DNA of 5,283 nucleotides from an uncultured Bacteroidales bacterium (GTDB lineage Bacteria; Bacteroidota; Bacteroidia; Bacteroidales; UBA932), in the NCBI GenBank assembly GCA_934702165.1, contig CAKUYG010000147.1, positions 1-5,283 of the forward strand. The letters run 5' to 3'. Shown piece after piece: positions 1 to 5,283 of the stretch. The translations under genes and the position numbers were made by a program. The notes under the pieces were generated by a model, which saw nothing but the letters and a program-made list of their open reading frames with translations, was not told the DNA's origin and made no database searches. Within the stretch, counting starts at the first letter, position 1, and each line of letters opens with the position of its first letter.

Positions 1-839
1 CCCCTATCGGCACCCCTCCTAACGCCATCGCGCTCGGGGCCCTGGAGAACGCCGGCTACTCCATAAGTTTCGTGGACTGGATGACCAGGATGGTGCCGTT
101 CGTCATCATCATGATAGCCATCGCCTGGGTTCTTCTCCAGCTTTTCTTCCCTTTCAAGTCCGACAGGATTGAGCTGAAGATCGAGTCCAAGGCCGGCAAG
201 AAGGACTGGCGGACCTATGTCGCATGGATCACCTTCTTTGTGACCATTCTCCTTTGGGTGACCGAGTCCATCACCGGCATCAACTCCAACATCGTGGCTC
301 TCATTCCTCTTGCAGTATATACCTGCACCGGAGTCTTCTCCAAGGAGGAGATCAAGGAGATCAACTGGAGTGTGCTCTGGCTCGTTGCCGGAGGTTTCGC
401 CCTCGGTACCGGTCTCAACAAGACAGGCCTTGCCGCCACCCTCATCAACGCGATTCCGTTCAGCACGATGAATGTGGTGCTCGTCATGGTGGTCGCCGGA
501 TTCATCTGCTACTTCCTTTCCAACTTCATCAGCAACTCCGCCACTGCGGCCCTTCTCGTGCCGATCCTTGTGGTTGTGGGCACTGCTATGTCCGACCCTT
601 CTGCTGCCAACAACGCGCAGTTCGTGGGCCTCGGAGGTATGTACGCCATGATTCCTTTCATCGCCGTGTGCGCATCCATCGCGATGCTTTTCCCTATCTC
701 CACTCCGCCTAACGCCATCGCGGCTTCCACCGGACTGGTGCAGACCAAGGACATGATGAAGGTAGGCATAATCATCGGTGTGATAGGATTTGTCCTCGGA
801 TACTTCCTGCTTACAAAGATTTTCCCTTTTACAGTATAA
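1..839 (+). CDS. SLC13/DASS-family sodium-coupled anion (dicarboxylate-type) transporter, C-terminal part
   Basis: Inner-membrane symporter of the divalent anion:Na+ symporter (DASS/SLC13) family, which imports dicarboxylates, citrate or sulfate with sodium. The frame is open from base 3, with the start outside the window; 278 residues are visible. The family's two inverted repeats can be seen: the first repeat ends at once with the PIGTPPNAIA signature (visible residues 1-10). The second carries the re-entrant hairpin NFISNSATAALLVP (174-187) and its partner PISTPPNAIA (231-240). About seven hydrophobic stretches fit the membrane helices, and the protein ends in a last helix and FPFTV. The hairpin motif reads Ser-Asn-Ser where many members have Ser-Asn-Thr. 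A GTG at 72 is an internal valine, not the start. A porin gene follows one base after the stop. The family call is firm; the substrate cannot be read from this part. Confidence 0.92.
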   Translation, partial: PIGTPPNAIALGALENAGYSISFVDWMTRMVPFVIIMIAIAWVLLQLFFPFKSDRIELKIESKAGKKDWRTYVAWITFFVTILLWVTESITGINSNIVALIPLAVYTCTGVFSKEEIKEINWSVLWLVAGGFALGTGLNKTGLAATLINAIPFSTMNVVLVMVVAGFICYFLSNFISNSATAALLVPILVVVGTAMSDPSAANNAQFVGLGGMYAMIPFIAVCASIAMLFPISTPPNAIAASTGLVQTKDMMKVGIIIGVIGFVLGYFLLTKIFPFTV

Positions 840-840
840 C

Positions 841-2082
841 ATGGACATAAAGAAGATACTTACAGTATCACTTCTCTCTCTGGCCGCCGCCTCCGCCTTT
901 GCGCAGGGCGGCGCTCAGTTGAAGTGGTATGGCTTCGTGCGCAACTATTTTGCCTACGACAGCCGTGAGACCCTGGCCGGTACGGAGGACCTGTTCACCT
1001 ACCTGCCCAAGGATGAAAAGATAGTTGACGGGGTCGATCTCAATGAGGTGAGCTCATTCCGTTTTGCCGCCCTCACTTCCCGTCTGGGACTTGATGTGAG
1101 CGGCTATGAGGTTGAGGGCTGGAAGGCCGGGGCCAAGATCGAGGCCGATTTCTATGCCGGTGTCACCGGGGTTTCCGGAACCGCTTTCCTGCGTCTGCGT
1201 CAGGCATATATGACTATGGGCAAGGGGAGTGTGGGCCTCAAGATCGGCCAGGCCTGGCATCCGATGGCCGCTGACATGCCAGATGTCGTCTCCCTCAATG
1301 CCGGTTCTCCGTTCAATGCGTTCAACCGTTCTCCTATGGTTCTTGTGGACTACGGTGTCGGCGGGGGACTTACCCTCAGCGCTGCCGCCATCTGGCAGAT
1401 GCAGTACAATTCGGCCGGCCCTGCCGGACAGTCGGCCAACTATATCAAGTACGGCTGCACCCCTGAACTCTATCTGGGGCTTAGTTACAAGGAAGGGGGG
1501 TTCCTCGCCCGTGCGGGTGTGGACATGCTTTCCATCAAGCCGCGCCGATATGATGAAGCCGGTACGAAGAAGGTCAGCGACCGCATCACCACCCTCACTC
1601 CGTATGTCTATCTCCAGTATTCGGAGGACAAACTGATGCTGCGTGCCAAGAGCACTTTCGCGCAGGCCGGTGAGCACCTCAATTTCAACGGAGGTTACGG
1701 AGTCTCCGCCATCAACTCCGACGGCAGTTGGGATTACACCCCGACCCGCAACTCTTCTTCCTGGGTGAGTGTGCGTTACGGAAAGAAGCTTCAGGGCGTG
1801 TTCTTTGCCGGTTATGTCAAGAACTTCGGTACCGCCGAGGATCTGGTGGATGCTTCTATGCTGTATTTCAGCAAGAACAGCTTCTCCAACCTCAACAGTC
1901 TATGGAGGATCACCCCGACAGTGGTCTACAATCTCGGCAAGATGCAGTTCGCCCTTGAGTATGAACTCACGAGCGCGCAGTACGGCAAGTTCGGAGCCTC
2001 CGACAAGTCGGCCCTTGCCACGCAGGACCTCCATTGGGTGACCAACAACCGCCTCCAGGCGATGGTGAAGTACAGTTTCTAG
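841..2082 (+). CDS. Porin-like outer-membrane beta-barrel protein (Bacteroidetes DcaP-like type)
   Basis: Predicted outer-membrane channel of 413 residues. I chose the ATG at 841 because it gives a clean Sec signal peptide: MDIKK, a hydrophobic core, then SAFA|Q with cleavage after residue 21. The frame is open back to 790, but that would add 17 residues before the signal. The mature protein is rich in aromatic, alternating beta-strand segments (KWYGFVRNYF near the start; LRLRQAYMTMG and LKIGQAWHP in the middle). It ends in AMVKYSF with a terminal Phe, the usual signal for barrel insertion. The GQAWHP..ADMPDVVS stretch resembles putative porins of Bacteroidetes related to DcaP; that assignment is from memory of the family. 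The gene begins one base after the transporter's TAA, with no visible Shine-Dalgarno, so translational coupling is likely. The pair suggests outer- and inner-membrane steps for one anionic solute. The channel role is likely; the specificity is unknown. Confidence 0.85.
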   Translation: MDIKKILTVSLLSLAAASAFAQGGAQLKWYGFVRNYFAYDSRETLAGTEDLFTYLPKDEKIVDGVDLNEVSSFRFAALTSRLGLDVSGYEVEGWKAGAKIEADFYAGVTGVSGTAFLRLRQAYMTMGKGSVGLKIGQAWHPMAADMPDVVSLNAGSPFNAFNRSPMVLVDYGVGGGLTLSAAAIWQMQYNSAGPAGQSANYIKYGCTPELYLGLSYKEGGFLARAGVDMLSIKPRRYDEAGTKKVSDRITTLTPYVYLQYSEDKLMLRAKSTFAQAGEHLNFNGGYGVSAINSDGSWDYTPTRNSSSWVSVRYGKKLQGVFFAGYVKNFGTAEDLVDASMLYFSKNSFSNLNSLWRITPTVVYNLGKMQFALEYELTSAQYGKFGASDKSALATQDLHWVTNNRLQAMVKYSF

Positions 2083-2102
2083 TTTTTAGGCTATAAAGTA
2101 TG

Positions 2103-2131
2103 GGCCGGCGCTGGTGTGCCGGCCTTTTTTT
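2103..2131 (+). terminator. Intrinsic terminator of the transporter-porin operon
   Basis: A perfect 7-bp stem GGCCGGC/GCCGGCC (2103-2109 and 2118-2124) extends inward by a G-U and a C-G pair to a four-base TGGT loop. Seven T follow at 2125-2131. It lies 20 bases after the porin stop and has the full form of a Rho-independent terminator. Confidence 0.93.
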
Positions 2132-2144
2132 GTCTGATTTTCAT

Positions 2145-2152
2145 TATATTTG
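2145..2152 (+). promoter_or_regulatory. Bacteroidetes -7 promoter box for the CNNM gene
   Basis: TATATTTG followed by C matches the Bacteroidetes primary-sigma -7 consensus TAnnTTTG. No good -33 TTG lies 19-21 bases upstream; that position falls in the 3' arm of the terminator hairpin. Transcription would begin at about 2156-2162, on or just before the ATG at 2161. The promoter therefore implies a leaderless or near-leaderless mRNA. Confidence 0.6.
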
Positions 2153-2160
2153 CGGCATCT

Positions 2161-3288
2161 ATGGCACTATTGTTAATTTATCTTTTGGGTGCGATGAGCA
2201 TTTCTTTCATGTGCTCCGTGCTTGAGGCGACCCTGATGTCCACCCCTATATCATATATCACGATGAGGGAAGAGGAAGGGTATAAGCCAGCCGTAAAGTT
2301 CAAGAAGTTCAAGCAGGAGAGTTCCCGCCCTATCGCGGCCATCCTCTCTCTCAACACGATAGCCAACACCATCGGTGCTGCCGGAGTCGGCGCACAGGCC
2401 ACGGCAGTTTTCGGCTCGCAGTGGTTCGGACTTGTCAGTGCCATCACCACCGTGCTCATCCTCGTATTTTCCGAGATTATCCCGAAGACCATAGGCACTT
2501 CCTACTGGAAATCCCTGATGGGCTTCGCCACCAAGGTGATATCCGTGCTGATTGTCATCATGTACCCGCTTGTGATAATGGTAGAGGGACTCTCAAAGCT
2601 CATCACTCCGAAATCAAATGAGGCTGTGGTCTCCCGCGAGGAGGTGAGTGCCATGGCCAATGTAGCCGAGGAGGAGGGGGACCTTGAAGAGGATGAGAAC
2701 GCCATCATCCAGAACCTCATCAGCATGGATGAGGTGACAGCATCCGATGCCATGACCCCGCGCGTGGTGGCCGCCATCGCGCCAGAGTCCATGACCATGC
2801 GTGCTTTCTACAAGGACAAGCGCTACCTTCATCACAGCCGCATTCCTGTCTATGCCGACAACGACGAGTACATCACAGGCTATATCTTGAGGATGGATGC
2901 TCTGCAGCTGCTTGCGGACGACAAGTTCGACCGCACTCTCGGCAGCATAAAGAGGGACATCGCTTCTTTTGGGGAGGATACTCCTCTGGACAAGATTTGG
3001 GATGAGATGCTCAGCAAGGACGAACAGATAGCCGTGATAATCAACGAATACGGCAGCTTCCAAGGGATTCTGACCCTTGAGGATGTCATCGAGACCCTGC
3101 TCGGCAGCGAGATCGTGGACGAGAAAGACACTGTCCGCGACATGCAGCAGCTCGCCCGTGACAAGTGGAAGAAAATCCATCCCGAACAGGCTGAGGCTAC
3201 TGCTGGCGTCGTGGATGGTGCTGCCGATGTGGAATCCGCTTTCCGCTCCAAGTCCGGCACTGAGTCCAGTACTGGGTCTGCGTCTTGA
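2161..3288 (+). CDS. CNNM/DUF21 membrane protein with CBS pair (HlyC/CorC family, putative Mg2+/Co2+ efflux)
   Basis: Inner-membrane protein of 375 residues in the CNNM (DUF21)-CBS family, often annotated as hemolysin or CorC; characterised members export or sense Mg2+ and Co2+. The DUF21 membrane domain covers roughly residues 1-150, with LSLNTIANTIGAAG (62-75), the conserved SEIIPKT (104-110) and a helix at 126-142. The acidic linker EEEGDLEEDE (170-179) leads into AMTPR (197-201), which opens CBS1. CBS2 ends in NEYGSFQGILTLEDVIE (295-311) and LLGSEIVDE. The C-terminal CorC_HlyC domain of many relatives is missing; instead a tail rich in Ala, Gly, Ser and Thr follows. I prefer the ATG at 2161 because it starts the first membrane helix; a GTG at 2116 lies inside the terminator, and an ATG at 2194 would cut the helix. 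The gene appears to be transcribed alone. Confidence 0.9.
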   Translation: MALLLIYLLGAMSISFMCSVLEATLMSTPISYITMREEEGYKPAVKFKKFKQESSRPIAAILSLNTIANTIGAAGVGAQATAVFGSQWFGLVSAITTVLILVFSEIIPKTIGTSYWKSLMGFATKVISVLIVIMYPLVIMVEGLSKLITPKSNEAVVSREEVSAMANVAEEEGDLEEDENAIIQNLISMDEVTASDAMTPRVVAAIAPESMTMRAFYKDKRYLHHSRIPVYADNDEYITGYILRMDALQLLADDKFDRTLGSIKRDIASFGEDTPLDKIWDEMLSKDEQIAVIINEYGSFQGILTLEDVIETLLGSEIVDEKDTVRDMQQLARDKWKKIHPEQAEATAGVVDGAADVESAFRSKSGTESSTGSAS

Positions 3289-3399
3289 TTTGGCGTTGGC
3301 TCCGGTTCGGTGAGGTCATAAACTGAGTTCATGGTTGACAGGTGCGCCGGTAGCAGTTGTGCCTGTCTGATCTCAACGTTGTTCTTGACCCCGATGACA

Positions 3400-3483
3400 T
3401 TTGTCCGGGCAAAAGCGGTCTTTCACGGACAAAACTTGTCTTTCTGGCAGTTGTCCGGACAAAGGGGCGTTTGGGTGGACAAA
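3400..3483. repeat. Cluster of four TTTGTCCGGACAAA-like palindromic sites
   Basis: Four copies of a 14-base palindrome or its half-site occur here. Site A, TTTGTCCGGGCAAA (3400-3413), is palindromic except for one T-G pair. Site B has the right half CGGACAAA (3426-3433), followed by an inverted TTGTC (3436-3440). Site C, TTGTCCGGACAA (3451-3462), is a perfect 12-base palindrome. Site D, TTTGGGTGGACAAA (3470-3483), keeps the right half GGACAAA and the outer TTTG. The symmetry centres lie at 3406.5, 3426.5, 3456.5 and 3476.5, i.e. 20, 30 and 20 bases apart. This could be a regulator-binding array or a degenerate dispersed repeat; no gene start lies next to it. Confidence 0.6.
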
Positions 3484-3525
3484 TCAATGGGGAAGTTGAC
3501 ATCGAGACATTCATCTGTCCTTTCG

Positions 3526-3551
3526 GTACAGAAAAAGGCCTTCTGCTGTAC
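3526..3551. repeat. Short inverted repeat GTACAG/CTGTAC
   Basis: GTACAG (3526-3531) and CTGTAC (3546-3551) form a 6-bp stem around 14 bases that themselves contain the palindrome AAGGCCTT (3535-3542). No T-tract follows on either strand, so it is not a standard terminator. Its meaning is unknown. Confidence 0.35.
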
Positions 3552-3630
3552 GGGAGGCACTTGCGAGGCCGTCCCCTGCGCAAACATCCATTCCATGTGA
3601 AGGCTCAGATCCGGACCTCGACCCCGGGCC

Positions 3631-3662
3631 TCAGCCCCTTGGCCCCGTGCGCACGGGGCTGA
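3631..3662. repeat. GC-rich nested inverted repeats between convergent genes
   Basis: TCAGCCCC (3631-3638) and GGGGCTGA (3655-3662) form a perfect 8-bp stem. An overlapping perfect 16-base palindrome, CCCCGTGCGCACGGGG (3643-3658), offers a competing hairpin that uses the same GGGG. The stems are strong and lie 34 bases past the GH43 stop (minus strand), so they may end or protect 3' transcript ends. No T-tract follows on either strand, so a Rho-independent terminator is not shown. Confidence 0.5.
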
Positions 3663-3695
3663 ATGGGTGCTTGGTGACGGTCTGGTGCGCTCAGG

Positions 3696-4679
3696 TCACT
3701 TTATTTCCTTGAGTATTTTCAGGGTCTCGCCGGTGTCTTCGAGTTCGTAGATCTTCGGATGGGTCTCGCCCCAATACGGAGCGTGCAGGGCAAGCATCAG
3801 ACGGCCTTCGAAAGTCCGGAAGATCATCCCGTGGCCGGCATTGACCAAAAGGGCCTCGTCCTGCTGGCGCCACGGTCCGGCGATTTTGCCCGAGTCGGAG
3901 ATTGCGATTCCGCAACTGTTGTTGGTTGTCCAGATCATATAGAGCTTGCCTGTCTTCCCTTTGCAGAGATAAGGCCCGTCAGTGACATATCCGCTGCCGT
4001 CAGGCGGGATAGGCTTGCCCCAGGTATGGTTGACATAGCTCGCGCGGAAGAGGTTCTTCGGCTCCCCGTCCATGTCCGAGAGATCGTCCTTGAGACGGAC
4101 ATACCCGACCGCCCCGTCCGTAACCTGCACCCATTCATGGCAATACACCATATACGGCACGCCGTCCTCGACCCACAGGGTCCCGTCAATTGTCATCATG
4201 TCGGACGGCAGGGTGGCGTGCGGGGCGAATGTCCTGAACGGCCCGTAAGGCGAGTCGGAGACGAGCACCTGGCTCCCGCGCATTACGCGGCCGGTGTGGT
4301 ACCAGTTGCGCCACTGCTCGGAGAGTTTCTCGCTGGTGTCGAATGTCTGGAAGAGGTAGTACTTGCCTTTATAATAATGGAGTTCCGGGGCCCAGATGCT
4401 GTTGATCTTTATCTCGCCCCAGACATCGTCAGGAGCCGTGTAGATGATTGTCGGGCCTTCCCAATGGATGAGATCCTTGCTCTTGTAGCTTTTGACGCTG
4501 CGTCCGGCGGGACCGACCATTATATATTCCCGGGAAACGGGGTCGGCAAGCACGCAGTTGTCCCGCCAATGGAGTTGATCAAGGGTGTACGTCCCGTATT
4601 GTTCTCTGCCCGGCTGCGCATCGAGGCTGACCGGCAGGCAGAGCATGGCTGAGGTCAGCGCAATTAAAATCCTTTTCAT
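3696..4679 (-). CDS. Secreted glycoside hydrolase family 43 protein
   Basis: Exported enzyme of 327 residues with a five-bladed beta-propeller fold expected for GH43, whose members remove arabinose or xylose units from plant polysaccharides (arabinan, xylan) or act on galactan. A Sec signal is seen: MKR, a hydrophobic core and LDA|Q, with cleavage after residue 21 and no lipobox cysteine. Candidate catalytic residues in family order are Asp40 in WRDNCVLAD (base), Asp165 in TIDGTLWVEDG (pKa modulator) and Glu182 in YCHEWVQ (acid). Other family marks are IWAPELHYYKGKYYLF (95-110), TDGPYL (233-238) and GHGMIF..LMLALHAP (282-301). Asn41 replaces the Pro common after the first Asp. The length fits a single catalytic domain with no carbohydrate-binding module. 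No SusC/SusD pair is in view, so the substrate is open. It is transcribed divergently from the peptide-lipoprotein genes. Confidence 0.9.
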   Translation of the reverse strand: MKRILIALTSAMLCLPVSLDAQPGREQYGTYTLDQLHWRDNCVLADPVSREYIMVGPAGRSVKSYKSKDLIHWEGPTIIYTAPDDVWGEIKINSIWAPELHYYKGKYYLFQTFDTSEKLSEQWRNWYHTGRVMRGSQVLVSDSPYGPFRTFAPHATLPSDMMTIDGTLWVEDGVPYMVYCHEWVQVTDGAVGYVRLKDDLSDMDGEPKNLFRASYVNHTWGKPIPPDGSGYVTDGPYLCKGKTGKLYMIWTTNNSCGIAISDSGKIAGPWRQQDEALLVNAGHGMIFRTFEGRLMLALHAPYWGETHPKIYELEDTGETLKILKEIK

Positions 4680-4713
4680 CGTATTCGTTTTAGCGTCGTA
4701 AGACTATCATCGG

Positions 4714-4721
4714 CAAAGATA
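4714..4721 (-). promoter_or_regulatory. -7 promoter box for the GH43 gene
   Basis: On the minus strand this reads TATCTTTG followed by C, an exact match to TAnnTTTG. It lies 34 bases upstream of the GH43 ATG, giving a leader of about 25-30 bases. A clear -33 TTG is not seen at the usual distance. Confidence 0.6.
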
Positions 4722-4823
4722 CAAATAATTGCCTTGCTTGCGGCAGAAGAGCCGGGCCGCTGTCCTCTCTGGAGCCGCAAGGTTAAGATTTTGTTACGCG
4801 GGCGAAATTTCCCGCAGCCGGAC

Positions 4824-4854
4824 TTGGAAAGGTTGCCATTCTTGCTTACATTTG
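4824..4854 (+). promoter_or_regulatory. Promoter for the small peptide and lipoprotein genes
   Basis: TTG at 4824-4826 and TACATTTG at 4847-4854 are separated by 20 bases, matching both the -33 and -7 elements of the Bacteroidetes primary promoter. It is the most complete promoter in the window. Transcription would begin near 4858-4864, leaving a leader of about 40 AT-rich bases before the ATG at 4902. Confidence 0.7.
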
Positions 4855-4901
4855 CCCTGCTAAACGAGTAATGCTTATCATTATTAAATAATTACATTAT
4901 T

Positions 4902-5065
4902 ATGCTTAAAACTGTTCTTTCAGAAAAAATGGGGGGGGTAAAATTGATTACTCCGCTCCAGAATGTGAGGTTCTGAACCTCGACACCGACACGGCAATCT
5001 GCCAAGGTAGTGGCGCCTTCGGAGTTGACAAGTGGAACGAAGACGACCTTGGACTTGATTTCTAA
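4902..5065 (+). pseudogene. Short peptide gene broken at a G8 tract (frameshifted or phase-variable)
   Basis: The ATG at 4902 opens MLKTVLSEKMGG, but after eight G (4931-4938) this frame runs only to a TGA at 4974-4976 (24 residues). In the -1 frame, coding continues from the same tract as GGKIDYSAPECEVLNLD and on through TAICQGSGAFGVDKW to a TAA at 5063-5065. Joined, with nine or six G or a -1 slip, it gives a peptide of about 54 residues. The Y-S-A-P-x-x-E-V-L then acidic/Thr then Cys-x-Gly-Ser pattern is one I recognise in short uncharacterised Bacteroidales proteins, often encoded ahead of fimbrillin-like lipoproteins. That context holds here, with the lipoprotein ATG 12 bases downstream. 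No function is known to me. The tract contains G|GGG|GGG in the phase of a -1 slippery heptamer, so it may be a true break, a switch, slippage or a sequencing error. Confidence 0.65.
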
Positions 5066-5077
5066 ACCGCAGCGATC

Positions 5078-5283
5078 ATGAAAAAACTTTTTGTCTATGC
5101 AGGCATCGCCTGCGCCGCTGCGCTTTCACTTACCAACTGCAGCAAGATCGACCCTCAGACCCCGTCTTCAGAGGGGATGCCTTTCGAGATCGTAGCTTCC
5201 ACAGCCGAGACCAAGACCGCCAATGACGGGCTCAAGACCACTTGGGTAGAGAATGACGACCTCAATCTCTTCCACGCCGTGGC
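5078..5283 (+). CDS. Fimbrillin-like lipoprotein, N-terminal part
   Basis: The frame runs from ATG 5078 to the window end, with 68 full codons visible. It begins MKKLFVYAG with a hydrophobic core and the lipobox SLTNC, predicting signal peptidase II cleavage and lipidation of Cys21. The following SKIDP is short and charged, so surface export is possible but not shown. The stretch ETKTANDGLKTTWVENDDLN (residues 44-63) then LFHA resembles the N-terminal 'KTxxDG..T.W..xD.i..F' pattern of fimbrillin-like and related Bacteroidales surface lipoproteins. These usually form or decorate short fimbriae or serve as unknown surface proteins. It follows the small peptide frame by 12 bases and probably shares its promoter at 4824-4854. 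No Shine-Dalgarno is seen. The lipoprotein call is strong; the fimbrillin-like call rests on a short segment. Confidence 0.8.
   Translation, partial: MKKLFVYAGIACAAALSLTNCSKIDPQTPSSEGMPFEIVASTAETKTANDGLKTTWVENDDLNLFHAV

Larger units (their letters stand above)
3289..3695. other. Gene-free interval between convergent genes, rich in short inverted repeats
   Basis: About 400 bases separate the ends of the CNNM gene (+) and the GH43 gene (-). Short open frames exist on both strands (3331-3600 and 3357-3662 plus; 3329-3583 minus). They overlap each other, look compositionally odd (Arg-, Cys- and Ser-rich), and show no recognisable domain or start signal. The interval holds a palindrome cluster at 3400-3483, a GTACAG/CTGTAC inverted repeat at 3526-3551 and a GC-rich inverted repeat at 3631-3662. 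I see no standard terminator with a T-tract for either flanking gene. Confidence 0.6.
4680..4901. promoter_or_regulatory. Divergent intergenic region with promoters on both strands
   Basis: This 222-base region separates the start of the GH43 gene (minus) from that of the small peptide gene (plus). It holds one Bacteroidetes-type promoter box facing each way. Between them lies a GCGGG/CCCGC inverted repeat (4798-4802 and 4811-4815) around AAATTT, which could be an operator; that role is inference. The last 40 bases before 4902 are very AT-rich, typical of leaders of well-expressed genes in this phylum. Confidence 0.6.

Noticed and set aside
790..840. Extended start for the porin at an upstream ATG
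   Set aside because: It would overlap the transporter and place 17 residues before a clean signal peptide; the ATG at 841 is better.
1054..1677. 207-residue minus-strand open frame inside the porin gene
   Set aside because: It lies antisense to a clear signal-peptide-bearing beta-barrel gene; long antisense frames are expected at this GC content.
2116..2160. GTG start for the CNNM protein
   Set aside because: It lies in the terminator hairpin and upstream of the predicted transcription start.
3400..3483. CRISPR-like array
   Set aside because: The repeats are only 12-14 bases and degenerate, with 6-16 bases between them, and no cas genes are nearby.
3329..3583. 84-residue open frame on the minus strand
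   Set aside because: Its sequence is Arg-, Ser- and Pro-rich, and parts such as SFVR and PFVR arise from the TTTGTCCG repeats themselves. It overlaps other open frames, and there is no promoter box or known domain.
3357..3662. 101-residue plus-strand open frame (and the 89-residue frame at 3331-3600)
   Set aside because: It runs through the palindromes and the GC-rich hairpin, has no recognisable family or start signal, and ends in the inverted repeat.
3759..4652. 297-residue plus-strand open frame opposite GH43
   Set aside because: The minus strand carries the full GH43 motif set and a signal peptide, so this frame is its shadow.

Overview
The window looks like chromosomal DNA from a fairly GC-rich member of the Bacteroidales, of the Alistipes/Rikenellaceae or Bacteroides type. 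Three intergenic sites match the Bacteroidetes -7 promoter box TAnnTTTG, each followed by C (TATATTTGC, TATCTTTGC on the minus strand, TACATTTGC). Start codons lack clear Shine-Dalgarno sequences, and the gene content fits: a putative outer-membrane porin, a secreted GH43 glycosidase, and a short 'APECEVL..' peptide followed by a fimbrillin-like lipoprotein. The genus is inference.

Layout. (1) Bases 1-839 (+): the C-terminal part of an SLC13/DASS sodium-coupled anion transporter, cut by the window start. (2) 841-2082 (+): a beta-barrel porin-like outer-membrane protein starting one base after the transporter stop, so the two form a tight operon that could move one solute class across both membranes. 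It ends in a strong intrinsic terminator (2103-2131). (3) 2161-3288 (+): a CNNM/DUF21 plus CBS-pair membrane protein (putative Mg2+/Co2+ efflux) whose own promoter lies just after that terminator and so close to the ATG that the mRNA should be leaderless or nearly so. (4) 3289-3695: about 400 bases with no convincing gene, holding a cluster of TTTGTCCGGACAAA-like palindromes spaced 20, 30 and 20 bp apart, and two GC-rich overlapping inverted repeats. (5) 3696-4679 (-): a secreted single-domain GH43 glycosidase. (6) 4680-4901: a divergent promoter region. (7) 4902-5065 (+): a short 54-residue-type peptide whose frame is broken at a run of eight G. (8) 5078 to the window end (+): the start of a fimbrillin-like lipoprotein.

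For follow-up, the two strongest observations are the G8 tract that separates the start codon from the conserved part of the small peptide (phase variation, slippage or sequencing error) and the phased palindrome cluster at 3400-3483. The rest is recognisable Bacteroidales gene content. I see no RNA gene, CRISPR array or insertion sequence.
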